From JBGPIK01 sp041484845 (GTDB lineage: Bacteria; Desulfobacterota; Binatia; UBA9968), in NCBI GenBank assembly GCA_041484845.1, contig JBGPIK010000126.1, positions 1 to 15,787 on the forward strand: a stretch of 15,787 nt of DNA, in the 5' to 3' direction. The notes under the pieces were generated by a model. It had not been told where the DNA came from and searched no databases. It was given only the letters and a program-made list of their open reading frames with translations. Within the stretch, counting starts at the first letter, position 1. The number at the start of each line of letters is the position of its first letter. This document shows, piece by piece, positions 1-6,448 of the stretch. Position numbers and translations under genes: made by a program.

Positions 1-172
1 CTCTGCCCAGACTACTTTTTGCCAGGCGCAACCAGCGCGCTTCACTTTCAGAGTGCTCCAAGTCTTCACCATCCAGGCCGGCTGGATCAAGAAACGCCGT
101 GGCAGCCTCTTCGAAAGATACCCCGTGTTTAAGCCGGTTGCGTTTTGCTTTTTGGGGGTCCCAGTCGAACAT
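1..172 (-). CDS. brnT: BrnT-family toxin, N-terminal part (cut by window edge)
   Basis: The 57 readable residues start MFDWDPQKAKRNRLKHGVSF and continue with an EEAATAFLDP segment, an HSESEARWLRL segment and KSSLGR. This is the characteristic start of the DUF497/BrnT family, small ribonuclease toxins of type II toxin-antitoxin systems whose antitoxin, BrnA, is normally encoded directly downstream. That partner would lie left of the window, so it cannot be seen. The ATG at 172-170 is the first in frame and matches the usual family start. The reading frame is open to the window edge, and family members are usually about 90 residues. The gene diverges from the hypothetical gene at 294, and a palindromic site at 175-190 sits immediately upstream. 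Family assignment is from recognised sequence pattern only. Whether the toxin is intact cannot be told. Confidence 0.85.
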   Translation of the reverse strand, partial: MFDWDPQKAKRNRLKHGVSFEEAATAFLDPAGLDGEDLEHSESEARWLRLAKSSLGR

Positions 173-174
173 CA

Positions 175-190
175 ATTGTGTATATACAAT
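175..190. promoter_or_regulatory. Palindromic operator-like site upstream of brnT
   Basis: ATTGTGTATATACAAT has perfect 5-base arms (ATTGT/ACAAT) around a TA-rich centre. It starts three bases before the brnT start codon. BrnT/BrnA operons are known to be autoregulated by BrnA binding palindromes in the promoter, so this is a reasonable operator candidate. It may overlap the promoter of one or both divergent genes. The function is inferred from position and symmetry. Confidence 0.45.
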
Positions 191-293
191 ATGTAGGCAA
201 CATACAAGTCTGTTTCGGGGGAGTGCCGAGCAGGCACAGGACGCGTCAGTGTGGTTACAACGCTGAACCATCTACTCGCGATATAGCAGCCTG

Positions 294-1085
294 ATGAACA
301 GCTCGTGGATAGTGAAACATGCGCCGCGCTGTTATCGCTTCATTCGGCAGAATCTCCGCAGAGAATTCGGCGGGATAGACTGGGATCGGCTTACCTATGC
401 GTTAGACCGGAAATTTCAGAGACGGTGGACCCCCGCGAAGATTAAGCAGAATCCCATCCCGTACGAAGATCGTTATGAAGTCGAGACGATATTGAAAATC
501 TACCGGAGTGAAATGTACGTGCTTATCGCGCCTTCAAACGAACAAGATAGACGGAGCAGAGATGTTATTGCCATCAGCTTCGTCCGGCTCGCTCAGAAAG
601 GGAATGTTCTGGCTCGGCAAGAATTAATGGAATTCATTCGGTACATCATTGATGATTGGATAGAGCGGTATGACTTTCTCTCGCGCTGGCGGGGATATGA
701 AGAGGAGATCCAAAAGCAGGTAGCCGGATGTATTCGTCGCTACCGCTATAGGGGCTCATTTTTGAATTATCTTTTCCGTACACTTGAATGCGTCGCGAGA
801 GGCCTCCAGCCGACCCTGGGGTATTCATTGGATCATCGGTTATATACGGGGCACGAAACTAGAGTCGGGAAGGTGACCGAGGGGGGGACGTTTTTTTTGA
901 GAGATACTCGGCGCGTCGCTTGCAGGAGGCCCCAACGGGTCGGGCGTGCCTCAGGAGGTAGTGCGAAACAGCCGAGCGCCACCGTTTCGCGGGCGTCGTT
1001 CTTGACCCTCCATTTCAGCCAGATCCGAGATTCTACTCCGCGTACTCACGATATAAATCCTCAATTTCTTGCTTTACCCGACTAA
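294..1085 (+). CDS. Hypothetical protein with sigma-factor region-2-like segment; 3' end probably frameshifted
   Basis: The first roughly 195 residues are basic and helical. Residues about 88-170 resemble sigma-70-like proteins: a helix-rich block (VRLAQKGNVLARQELMEFIR), then WRGYEEEIQKQVAGCIRRYR and RGSFLNYLFRTLECVARG, the last reminiscent of the region 2 motif that precedes promoter melting residues. No region 4 DNA-binding domain is visible, so a real sigma role is unproven. After residue 196 the reading frame crosses a run of seven G (881-887) and one of eight T (891-898). The following tail is arginine-rich, low in plausibility, and overlaps the end of the convergent ABC-F gene. A one-base shift at the T run gives a shorter end (ERYSARRLQEAPTGRACLRR) stopping at 959-961 and removes the overlap. 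The ATG at 294 has no good ribosome binding site, so the start is uncertain. Confidence 0.6.
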   Translation: MNSSWIVKHAPRCYRFIRQNLRREFGGIDWDRLTYALDRKFQRRWTPAKIKQNPIPYEDRYEVETILKIYRSEMYVLIAPSNEQDRRSRDVIAISFVRLAQKGNVLARQELMEFIRYIIDDWIERYDFLSRWRGYEEEIQKQVAGCIRRYRYRGSFLNYLFRTLECVARGLQPTLGYSLDHRLYTGHETRVGKVTEGGTFFLRDTRRVACRRPQRVGRASGGSAKQPSATVSRASFLTLHFSQIRDSTPRTHDINPQFLALPD

Positions 1086-2787
1086 TGCGCTTAGCCAGTT
1101 CGTTGATTTGAGCGAGATTATTACGATTGGCCTCGATCTCGAGTTGCTCGTTGTATTGCTTTAACGCGTTTTCACTTTTCTGGATCTGGGCTTCAAGCTT
1201 TTCAATTCGGGCTTTTTCTCTGCGTTGCGCTTTTTCAAGTTCTTTTTTCTCGTGGTAATTATTCCGCGACGGTGACTTTTTCTGTGCGCTGCTGCCGTTG
1301 TTTTCGTCTTCCCAGCCGATCTTCTCTAAAAACTCATCATAACCTGAATTGAAGACATCCACTCTGCCGCGGTGAAAGACGATCAACTTCGTGGCCAGGG
1401 CGCGAAGAATCCGTTCGTTATGGGTGACCATCAACAAAGCCCCGGGAAAGTCTTGCAGGCTCTCGATCAGGGCGTCGATGGATTCCATGTCGAGATGATT
1501 GTTCGGTTCGTCCAACAAAAGCAGATTTGACGGATGAGCGAGGATCTTGCCCAAGAGGGTGCGACTTTTCTCGCCGCCCGACAACACGGAAACTTTCTTT
1601 AACGCCAAATCGCCGCCGAACATCATCGTGCCGCAAATGTTTCGAACCTGTGTGCGTGTCAGCGCAGAATTGGTCTGTTCGATTTCTTGTTCGATGGTCA
1701 GCTTTGGATTGAGCCGTTGAATGTTGGTTTGGCCGAAGTATCCCAATTTCATGTCGGGATGAGCCTTGAGCTCGCCCGTCATCGGCTTGAGTCCGCCTGA
1801 CAATACATTTAACAAAGTCGATTTGCCTTTACCGTTGTTGCCGATCACGCCGAATCGGTCGCGTGCGTTGATGGTCAGATTCATGTGCCGAAACAAAAGA
1901 TGGTCGCGGGTATAGCCAAACGAAATATTCCTCCCTTCAAGCAACGTTTTGGCGGCAAACGCGGCGTGCCTAAATTCGAAATCCAAAGACTCAATGTCGG
2001 CTCGCCCGTCGAGTTTAGGGAGTTTTTCGAGCATTTTAATGCGCGACTGAACCATTTTAGCTTTTGAAGCCTGGGCTCTAAACCGATTGATAAACGCCTC
2101 GGCATGAGCCCGTTTGCGGTCTTCGTTGGCTCGGGTTTTTTCGTGAATCTCGTCTTCGAGGACGATTTGAGCATAAGCCTTGGCGGTGCCGCCCTCGAAT
2201 TTACGAATTTTCTGGCGATGGATAACCGCGGTGTGCGTCGTGACGCTGTCCATAAAGTCACGATCATGAGAAATCAAAATAAGCTCGCCTTTAAAATTAA
2301 CCAGAAATCTGGCGATCCAACGAACCGACGTGATGTCGAGGTAGTTGGTCGGCTCGTCGAGCAAAAGCAGGTTGGGTTCGGAGAGCAGGAGCTTCGCCAC
2401 GTTGATGCGAATTTGAAAACCGCCGGAAAACTCGCGCGGCGCTTTTTCAAGATCGGCGTGCGAAAATCCCAGTCCAAACAAGACGGCTTCAGCCTTATAG
2501 ATGGAATGGGATTCGTCTTCCGGCAGTCCTAAAGCCGCTTCCTGCAAAATCGTCGGCTGGGTAAAGTGCAAATGCTGTTCGAGATGGCCGATGCGATAGT
2601 TTCGCGGGATAGTGATCTCTCCGGAGTCGGGCTCTTCTTCTCCTAAAATGAGCTTAAAGAGAGTGGATTTGCCGTGGCCGTTTCGTCCGACTAAACCGAG
2701 GCGATCGCCGGCATTCATCTGAAAAGTGACGTCAGCGAAAAGCTCACGCGCGAAATACGACTTTGAAAGTTGGTTGATCTTAATCAC
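1033..2787 (-). CDS. ABC-F family ATPase (ribosome-associated, two nucleotide-binding domains)
   Basis: This 584-residue protein has two ABC ATPase domains and no membrane segments, the hallmark of ABC-F proteins. These act on the ribosome as translation factors (Uup/YheS/EttA-like) rather than as transporters. Domain 1 has Walker A GRNGHGKST (34-42), signature FSGGFQ (121-126), Walker B LLLLDEPTN (about 141-149) and the H-loop in LISHDRDF. A charged linker (about 210-260) matches the ABC-F interdomain arm. Domain 2 has Walker A GNNGKGKST (about 317-325), signature LSGGEKSR and LLLLDEPNNHLD. The last 75 residues are a charged coiled coil, as in Uup-type C-terminal domains. The start is a GTG at 2787-2785; no clear ribosome binding site is visible, but the first residues (IKINQLSKSY) are the expected beginning of domain 1. 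It stands alone. Which subfamily it belongs to, or whether it gives antibiotic resistance, cannot be decided by eye. Confidence 0.95.
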   Translation of the reverse strand: MIKINQLSKSYFARELFADVTFQMNAGDRLGLVGRNGHGKSTLFKLILGEEEPDSGEITIPRNYRIGHLEQHLHFTQPTILQEAALGLPEDESHSIYKAEAVLFGLGFSHADLEKAPREFSGGFQIRINVAKLLLSEPNLLLLDEPTNYLDITSVRWIARFLVNFKGELILISHDRDFMDSVTTHTAVIHRQKIRKFEGGTAKAYAQIVLEDEIHEKTRANEDRKRAHAEAFINRFRAQASKAKMVQSRIKMLEKLPKLDGRADIESLDFEFRHAAFAAKTLLEGRNISFGYTRDHLLFRHMNLTINARDRFGVIGNNGKGKSTLLNVLSGGLKPMTGELKAHPDMKLGYFGQTNIQRLNPKLTIEQEIEQTNSALTRTQVRNICGTMMFGGDLALKKVSVLSGGEKSRTLLGKILAHPSNLLLLDEPNNHLDMESIDALIESLQDFPGALLMVTHNERILRALATKLIVFHRGRVDVFNSGYDEFLEKIGWEDENNGSSAQKKSPSRNNYHEKKELEKAQRREKARIEKLEAQIQKSENALKQYNEQLEIEANRNNLAQINELAKRISRVKQEIEDLYREYAE

Positions 2788-2940
2788 GATGGGGGTTTTT
2801 AGTAGAGGATAAAGTCACGTTAATCAAGCGAGCGGTTCGTAAATTTAAAAAGCTAACTCAAATAACTCACAACTCACGCCTGACCCAAAATACACGGCTC
2901 CGCTTATTCTTCTGCGATCGAGTCAGATGCTATCGCCCGG

Positions 2941-3039
2941 TTATGATTTCAATGGCAGCTTCAACCTCACAATCTTACGCGCGGCGGTTGCGTCGGTCAC
3001 CATTTTGCGCCCGAGCATTTTTGCCAACCCGGCCCTCAT
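2941..3039 (-). CDS. Possible small basic protein or gene remnant (32 residues)
   Basis: The frame reads MRAGLAKMLGRKMVTDATAA followed by RKIVRLKLPLKS and a TAA stop at 2943-2941. The composition (alternating lysine/arginine with an amphipathic pattern) is more protein-like than a random frame. The frame extends upstream without a start codon (HKKEIIKKHSPVVK) to a TAG, so it could also be the end of a decayed longer gene. There is no ribosome binding site before the ATG. It points the same way as the ABC-F gene about 150 bases downstream. I do not recognise a family. Confidence 0.25.
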   Translation of the reverse strand: MRAGLAKMLGRKMVTDATAARKIVRLKLPLKS

Positions 3040-3447
3040 TTTTACAACCGGAGAGTGCTTTTTGATGATCTCTTTCTTGTGAGCCTACATTCATAAAAAC
3101 AATCTTTGATTTCGACTTAAATAATGTCGATTGAATCGAGTTTTTCTCAGCCGCTTCGGTTTACGGGTGCTTGTGTGTATGAGTGTCCACTATGACACAA
3201 ACTCGACGCTGATATTATTGCAAAGTTGTTATTGCCAATTTTGGCACGTCATGACACCGGGTTCATTCGCAGCACTCATGCTCGCGTACGAGTAAAAGTT
3301 CTCGCCCCCAAACAAATTTTCTATGCGGTGCGTCGAGACTCTTCTCCAGATGTCCCGCAAGTGCCGCTTTGTTCCCTGGCATGTTTGCTGCTCAAGGCTA
3401 TTCCTACCTAGGTAACACAACAGAGTAAGACGTGGGAGAAACTATAG

Positions 3448-3453
3448 AAGGAG
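3448..3453 (+). promoter_or_regulatory. Strong ribosome binding site fixing the start of the secreted protein
   Basis: AAGGAG lies 8 bases before the ATG at 3462. It decides the start in favour of 3462 over an in-frame GTG at 3432, and the signal peptide begins immediately at that ATG. Confidence 0.8.
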
Positions 3454-3461
3454 AAAGAGAT

Positions 3462-3902
3462 ATGAAAGCAGCAAAGAAAATGACGACCTTCAAATGGGCG
3501 TTGGCCCTGGCGGTTGTTCTGGCGATAAGCAGCACCGCAGCGGCAAAAAAACCGGCGAGCCTTGGTGTCTCGGGCGATCTGTCCGCCGATCGCACAAGCG
3601 TCACGGTAAGTGTGACGACTCCGGCATGCGTTACTGATCCGCTGGCGACGCAACCAGCAGTCGGATCATTGTCCGTGTACATTTTTCAGTCTGTGGGCCG
3701 GCTGATCAACATCGGCACTTCAAATACTAGCGTAACTTGTAATAGCGCCACGTTAGTTCAGGACATAACGGTGAACGCGATTCCGGGACTGACTTTTCAG
3801 CCGGGTCCAGCGACTCTCTTGATTCGCTTTGCGACGCCGGTAGATCCGCTAACCAACCAGAGCACGATTACCGAAACCGGCTCCAGAATCGATCTTCATT
3901 AA
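3462..3902 (+). CDS. Small secreted protein of unknown function
   Basis: The 146-residue product begins with a classical Sec signal peptide: lysines at the N-terminus (MKAAKKMTTFK), a hydrophobic core (WALALAVVLAI), and an AAA site near residue 28 for signal peptidase I. The mature part of about 118 residues is rich in Thr, Ser, Val and Pro with alternating hydrophobics, which suggests a small beta-sandwich. It has exactly two cysteines (56 and 93) that could form one disulfide in the periplasm or outside the cell. I do not recognise the family. The gene stands alone: it has a strong ribosome binding site, a long upstream leader, and an intrinsic terminator 28 bases after the stop. That layout suggests an independently and possibly highly expressed transcript, but this is inference. 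Confidence 0.8.
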   Translation: MKAAKKMTTFKWALALAVVLAISSTAAAKKPASLGVSGDLSADRTSVTVSVTTPACVTDPLATQPAVGSLSVYIFQSVGRLINIGTSNTSVTCNSATLVQDITVNAIPGLTFQPGPATLLIRFATPVDPLTNQSTITETGSRIDLH

Positions 3903-3930
3903 TCGCTCGCCCGCTTAACTTACCTAGGAC

Positions 3931-3975
3931 GCCGGGTGCGAGGAGGCGAAGCCTCTTTGCACCCGGCTTTTTTTT
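3931..3975 (+). terminator. Rho-independent terminator of the secreted-protein gene
   Basis: GCCGGGTGC (3931-3939) pairs with GCACCCGGC (3959-3967). An inner AGGC-GAA-GCCT hairpin extends the stem, and eight T follow (3968-3975). This is a textbook intrinsic terminator for plus-strand transcription. Confidence 0.93.
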
Positions 3976-4027
3976 CGCGTGAAGGCGCATTGTCACGCCG
4001 CAAACACGTTGTGGAATTCTTACGCGG

Positions 4028-4033
4028 TTGACA
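4028..4033 (+). promoter_or_regulatory. Possible -35 element upstream of the hydrolase gene
   Basis: A perfect TTGACA lies about 165 bases before the hydrolase start. The matching -10 is poor (TGTCTA at 17-base spacing), so the promoter assignment is weak. Confidence 0.25.
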
Positions 4034-4196
4034 GAAATTGAGGGCGTTGTTGTCTAAGAGCAATATCGTGCATTCAGGATTTCAGACGGGTTGCGATGCC
4101 GGAGTAAGTCAAGCTACCAACAACATTCCTAAGCATTCCCTATGTCGAGGCTTGCCCAACTTGCAGAGGGAGGCCTCGCCGCTGTAGATTCCCGCC

Positions 4197-5033
4197 ATGG
4201 TCAATAACATTGAATACGAAGTAGACGCGCGCGATGTCGAGTATCAGCACCAGGGAGGCAAGCCCTGGCTGGCTCGCATCTATCAGCCCAAAGGGACGGG
4301 ACCATTTCCGACCATCGTTGACGTGCACGGCGGCGCCTGGCACAACGGCGATCGGACTAATAATGCCGGTATCGACCGAGCGCTGGCGGCCGAGGGTGTC
4401 GTGGTGGCCGCTGTCGATTTCCGCCAGCCGCCGGAGGCGGGCTATCCCGCTTCGATCTGCGACGTGAACCTCGCTGTTCGCTGGCTTAAAGCGCATGCGG
4501 CCGAGTTCAACGGAACGACCGCTGTAGGAGCGTTCGGGAATTCCAGCGGCGGCCATCAAGTCGTGCTGAGTGCGCTTCGGCCGCGGCATCCGACTTATTC
4601 GGCCCTGCCGCTGCCCAATCATCCTGAGATCGATGCCAGCCTGGCCTATGTGATCGCTGCCTGGCCGGTGATCGATCCGTTGTACCGCTTCCGCTTTGCC
4701 AAAGAGTTCAACCGCGAAGAACACATCAAGGCTCACATCGAATACTGGCGCACGGAAGAAGCCATGGCCGAAGGCAGTCCGCAGACGATTATCGAGCAGG
4801 ATGAGCCGGTCGATCTGCCGGCCATACTCATGTTGCTGAAGGCGAACGACCGCAACCATCCGCTGGAAATGCAGGAGCGCTTCATCGCGTCCTATCGCAA
4901 ACGCGGCGGAGCGATCGAGGCGCACACGTTCGATGGCCTGCCGGAACACCGCATGACCCCATCGCCCGCTCAGCCGGAAACGATGCGTTTCATCGATGCT
5001 GTCACTGCATTCATTCGGCGGCAAACCGGCTAG
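4197..5033 (+). CDS. Alpha/beta-hydrolase, BD-FAE / hormone-sensitive-lipase type
   Basis: This is a 278-residue esterase-like protein without signal peptide, so probably cytoplasmic. The oxyanion-hole motif HGGAW is at 44-48. The nucleophile elbow is GNSSG (114-118, Ser116). Asp218 in KANDRNHP and His251 in GLPEHRM complete a plausible catalytic triad. HGGAW with a GxSxG about 70 residues later is typical of carboxylesterases and arylformamidase-like BD-FAE enzymes, which hydrolyse esters of small organic acids. The ATG at 4197 is the only good early start; the ribosome binding site is weak (AGAGGGAGG lies rather far upstream). It is a single gene between the terminator at 3975 and the MITE at 5307. 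The true substrate cannot be read from the sequence. Confidence 0.88.
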   Translation: MVNNIEYEVDARDVEYQHQGGKPWLARIYQPKGTGPFPTIVDVHGGAWHNGDRTNNAGIDRALAAEGVVVAAVDFRQPPEAGYPASICDVNLAVRWLKAHAAEFNGTTAVGAFGNSSGGHQVVLSALRPRHPTYSALPLPNHPEIDASLAYVIAAWPVIDPLYRFRFAKEFNREEHIKAHIEYWRTEEAMAEGSPQTIIEQDEPVDLPAILMLLKANDRNHPLEMQERFIASYRKRGGAIEAHTFDGLPEHRMTPSPAQPETMRFIDAVTAFIRRQTG

Positions 5034-5306
5034 TGCTTTTGCCGGGTCCCGTGCTCGTTCAGGACACTCCCATACGCGTGGTTGAGATCGTCTCGATGGC
5101 GGAAGTTCGCTGCGTCGAGAATTCTCGAAACCTCGAAGTGAGGTAGATCGGCCGGACCCTTTGCACCAAAGGACTTTGGCTGAGGGGTTCTCGGTTCCTG
5201 ACACGATCGGTCCGCTTACGCGACTCCCGTCATGCGGTGGGCAATCGCTGCGTTAAGAGTGTGTGAATGAACCCCCAGCGGGTCGCGTCTTTTGACGTTT
5301 CTCGAC
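5034..5306. other. Intergenic stretch after the hydrolase gene
   Basis: I see no gene, terminator or clear repeat in these roughly 270 bases before the inverted-repeat element. A minus-strand reading frame crosses it but is the antisense shadow of the hydrolase gene. Confidence 0.4.
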
Positions 5307-5513
5307 CTAGTGTTCTGTCTCAGAAGTTCGCCACATAATTTGCGTCTCCATCCGCCCAAAAATCTCCCCTTCCCCTCTTTTCCAAAGAGGGGTCAAAGTC
5401 TTACGGAGAAAATTCCCCCTTTGAAAAAAGGGGGACAAAGGGGGATTTGAGTGCGACTTCAGCCGCTGCCATCGTTTGAAGTTTTTAAACGAACTTCTAA
5501 GTCACGACACTAG
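5307..5513. mobile_element. MITE-like element with 24-bp terminal inverted repeats
   Basis: The left end (5307-5330) begins CTAGTGT and ends AGAAGTTCG. The reverse complement of the right end (5490-5513) matches it at 20 of 24 positions. Both ends are framed by CTAG, so a TA dinucleotide borders each side (5308-5309 and 5511-5512), as expected for insertion at TA by IS630/Tc1-mariner-type transposases. There is no coding capacity, so movement would need a transposase elsewhere. Inside lie two G/C-run hairpins (5372-5392 and 5415-5434). The right end overlaps the vapC stop codon. The element family is inferred from structure only. Confidence 0.7.
5357..5450. repeat. Composite palindromic repeat with two CCCC(T)n hairpins
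   Basis: CCCCTCTTT-TCC-AAAGAGGGG (5372-5392) and CCCCCTTT-GAAA-AAAGGGGG (5415-5434) are two perfect stem-loops. They are framed by AAATCTCCCCTT on the left and its approximate complement AAAGGGGGATTT on the right. Sequences of this kind are common dispersed repeats in environmental bacterial genomes. Here it forms the core of the MITE-like element. Confidence 0.75.
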
Positions 5514-5953
5514 ACGGTTCCCGGAATCACGACGGCGAAGTCTTGGCCGAGAGGCGTAAAATCGCCGGCATTGAAGGTTAAAACTGTCGAGACCTGACCT
5601 CGCTCGGCGCATGCGCCGATTACGGCGTCGTAGGTGCGGCCACCCGCTATTCCGTTTTTCGGAGCGCGTAGCAATAAGGACGCATACGACTTGGCGTTCA
5701 ACGCGACAACGGTCGCCGACTTTATGAAATTACTTTCCAGTAGCGTGAAAGTCGTTTCCGGAGATACGCAATGCGGTGGGGGAAGCCGAGTAAGTACGGC
5801 ATATGCCTCCACCAGCACCGGAGCCGCAACGATCATCTTTTCTCGCCGGTCAAGCCGCCTCTCGATTTCGTTCGCGGCAGCTTCATGATGCTCATGCCAT
5901 GAACATACGGCCGCGATCATACAGCTTGTATCCGGAAGGAAAGCGGGCGGCAT
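5510..5953 (-). CDS. vapC: VapC-type PIN-domain toxin ribonuclease
   Basis: The 147-residue protein is a PIN domain. Acidic metal-binding residues are in the expected places: Asp8 (LPDTSCM), Glu49 (VLVEAYAVLTRLP), Asp109 (GRTYDAVIGACAE) and Asp131 (TFNAGDF). VapC toxins are Mg2+-dependent RNases that cut tRNA or rRNA and are held inactive by the antitoxin encoded upstream. The ATG at 5953-5951 lies two bases after the antitoxin stop, so the pair is translationally coupled. The TAG stop (5512-5510) lies inside the terminal CTAG of the MITE-like element, so the present C-terminus (VVIPGTV) may differ from the ancestral one by a few residues. All catalytic residues are kept, so activity is expected. 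Confidence 0.92.
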   Translation of the reverse strand: MPPAFLPDTSCMIAAVCSWHEHHEAAANEIERRLDRREKMIVAAPVLVEAYAVLTRLPPPHCVSPETTFTLLESNFIKSATVVALNAKSYASLLLRAPKNGIAGGRTYDAVIGACAERGQVSTVLTFNAGDFTPLGQDFAVVIPGTV

Positions 5954-5955
5954 GC

Positions 5956-6222
5956 TTAACTGGAAGCGCCGGAGCGTTCTCTTCGCAATCTTTTACGGGC
6001 GAGCTCGACAGTTTCCGTCGAGAGACGCGGAGTATCCTTGGCGGGAACCGCCACAAGCAATCGCCCTTTCCGTTCGAGTTTGACAGGGAGAGGAGAGGGA
6101 GTAATGGCGATTGTGCCGTTTTCCCAACGAACCTCAAGCGACATTCCTGGCTTTATCCCGGATTCGCGGCGAATATCTTTCGGAATTACTAATCTGCCGG
6201 CGTGATCGATGGTCGTTTTCAT
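5956..6222 (-). CDS. vapB: AbrB/MazE-family antitoxin (VapB-type)
   Basis: The ATG at 6222-6220 gives an 88-residue protein beginning MKTTIDHAGRLVIPKDIRRE, the classic SpoVT-AbrB swapped-hairpin DNA-binding domain (residues 1-45, with the IKPGMSLEVRWENGTIAI strand pair). The C-terminal half (residues about 46-88) is charged and would wrap the toxin. A longer frame upstream exists, but the family start is clearly here. The role is to neutralise VapC and, with it, repress the operon promoter. Candidate operator repeats CCATTTG lie at 6236-6242 and 6248-6254. It is followed after two bases by vapC. Confidence 0.9.
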   Translation of the reverse strand: MKTTIDHAGRLVIPKDIRRESGIKPGMSLEVRWENGTIAITPSPLPVKLERKGRLLVAVPAKDTPRLSTETVELARKRLRRERSGASS

Positions 6223-6235
6223 GGTACAAAAACTG

Positions 6236-6254
6236 CCATTTGTTTTACCATTTG
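6236..6254. promoter_or_regulatory. Direct repeat upstream of the antitoxin gene, possible operator
   Basis: CCATTTG occurs twice, 12 bases apart (6236-6242 and 6248-6254), just upstream of the vapB start on the minus strand. The spacing of about one helical turn is compatible with an autoregulatory site of the toxin-antitoxin complex. This is inference from position. Confidence 0.35.
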
Positions 6255-6448
6255 CCAACCAACAACGGTGAAGCTGGCGCGCCGCCTCGTGACAGTCAGT
6301 CAACGGCCGTCCTCGTCCTCGAAGCCTTTCGTAGTCGTTTCAATCCTTCCCTCGGGACAGAGCTGTTTGGCCAGCAATCTAATTTCGGTAAGGTGCTTGA
6401 TTTTCGTATCGCCACCGGTTCGATTCTAACCTGGGGTTGTGTTACAGA

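Larger units (their letters stand above)
2788..3461. other. Long non-coding stretch between ABC-F gene and secreted-protein gene
   Basis: No convincing gene is seen in about 670 bases. The segment is AT-rich and probably holds the ABC-F promoter on the left and the promoter and leader of the gene at 3462 on the right. Notable elements are a short basic reading frame on the minus strand (2941-3039), an operator-like palindrome TGCCAA-TT-TTGGCA at 3233-3246, and a perfect 10-base palindrome TACCTAGGTA at 3405-3414. No recognisable riboswitch, tRNA or mobile element was found. Confidence 0.5.

Noticed and set aside
4140..5204. A 354-residue minus-strand reading frame
   Set aside because: It is antisense to the alpha/beta-hydrolase whose catalytic motifs are clear on the plus strand, and its own sequence shows no domain pattern.
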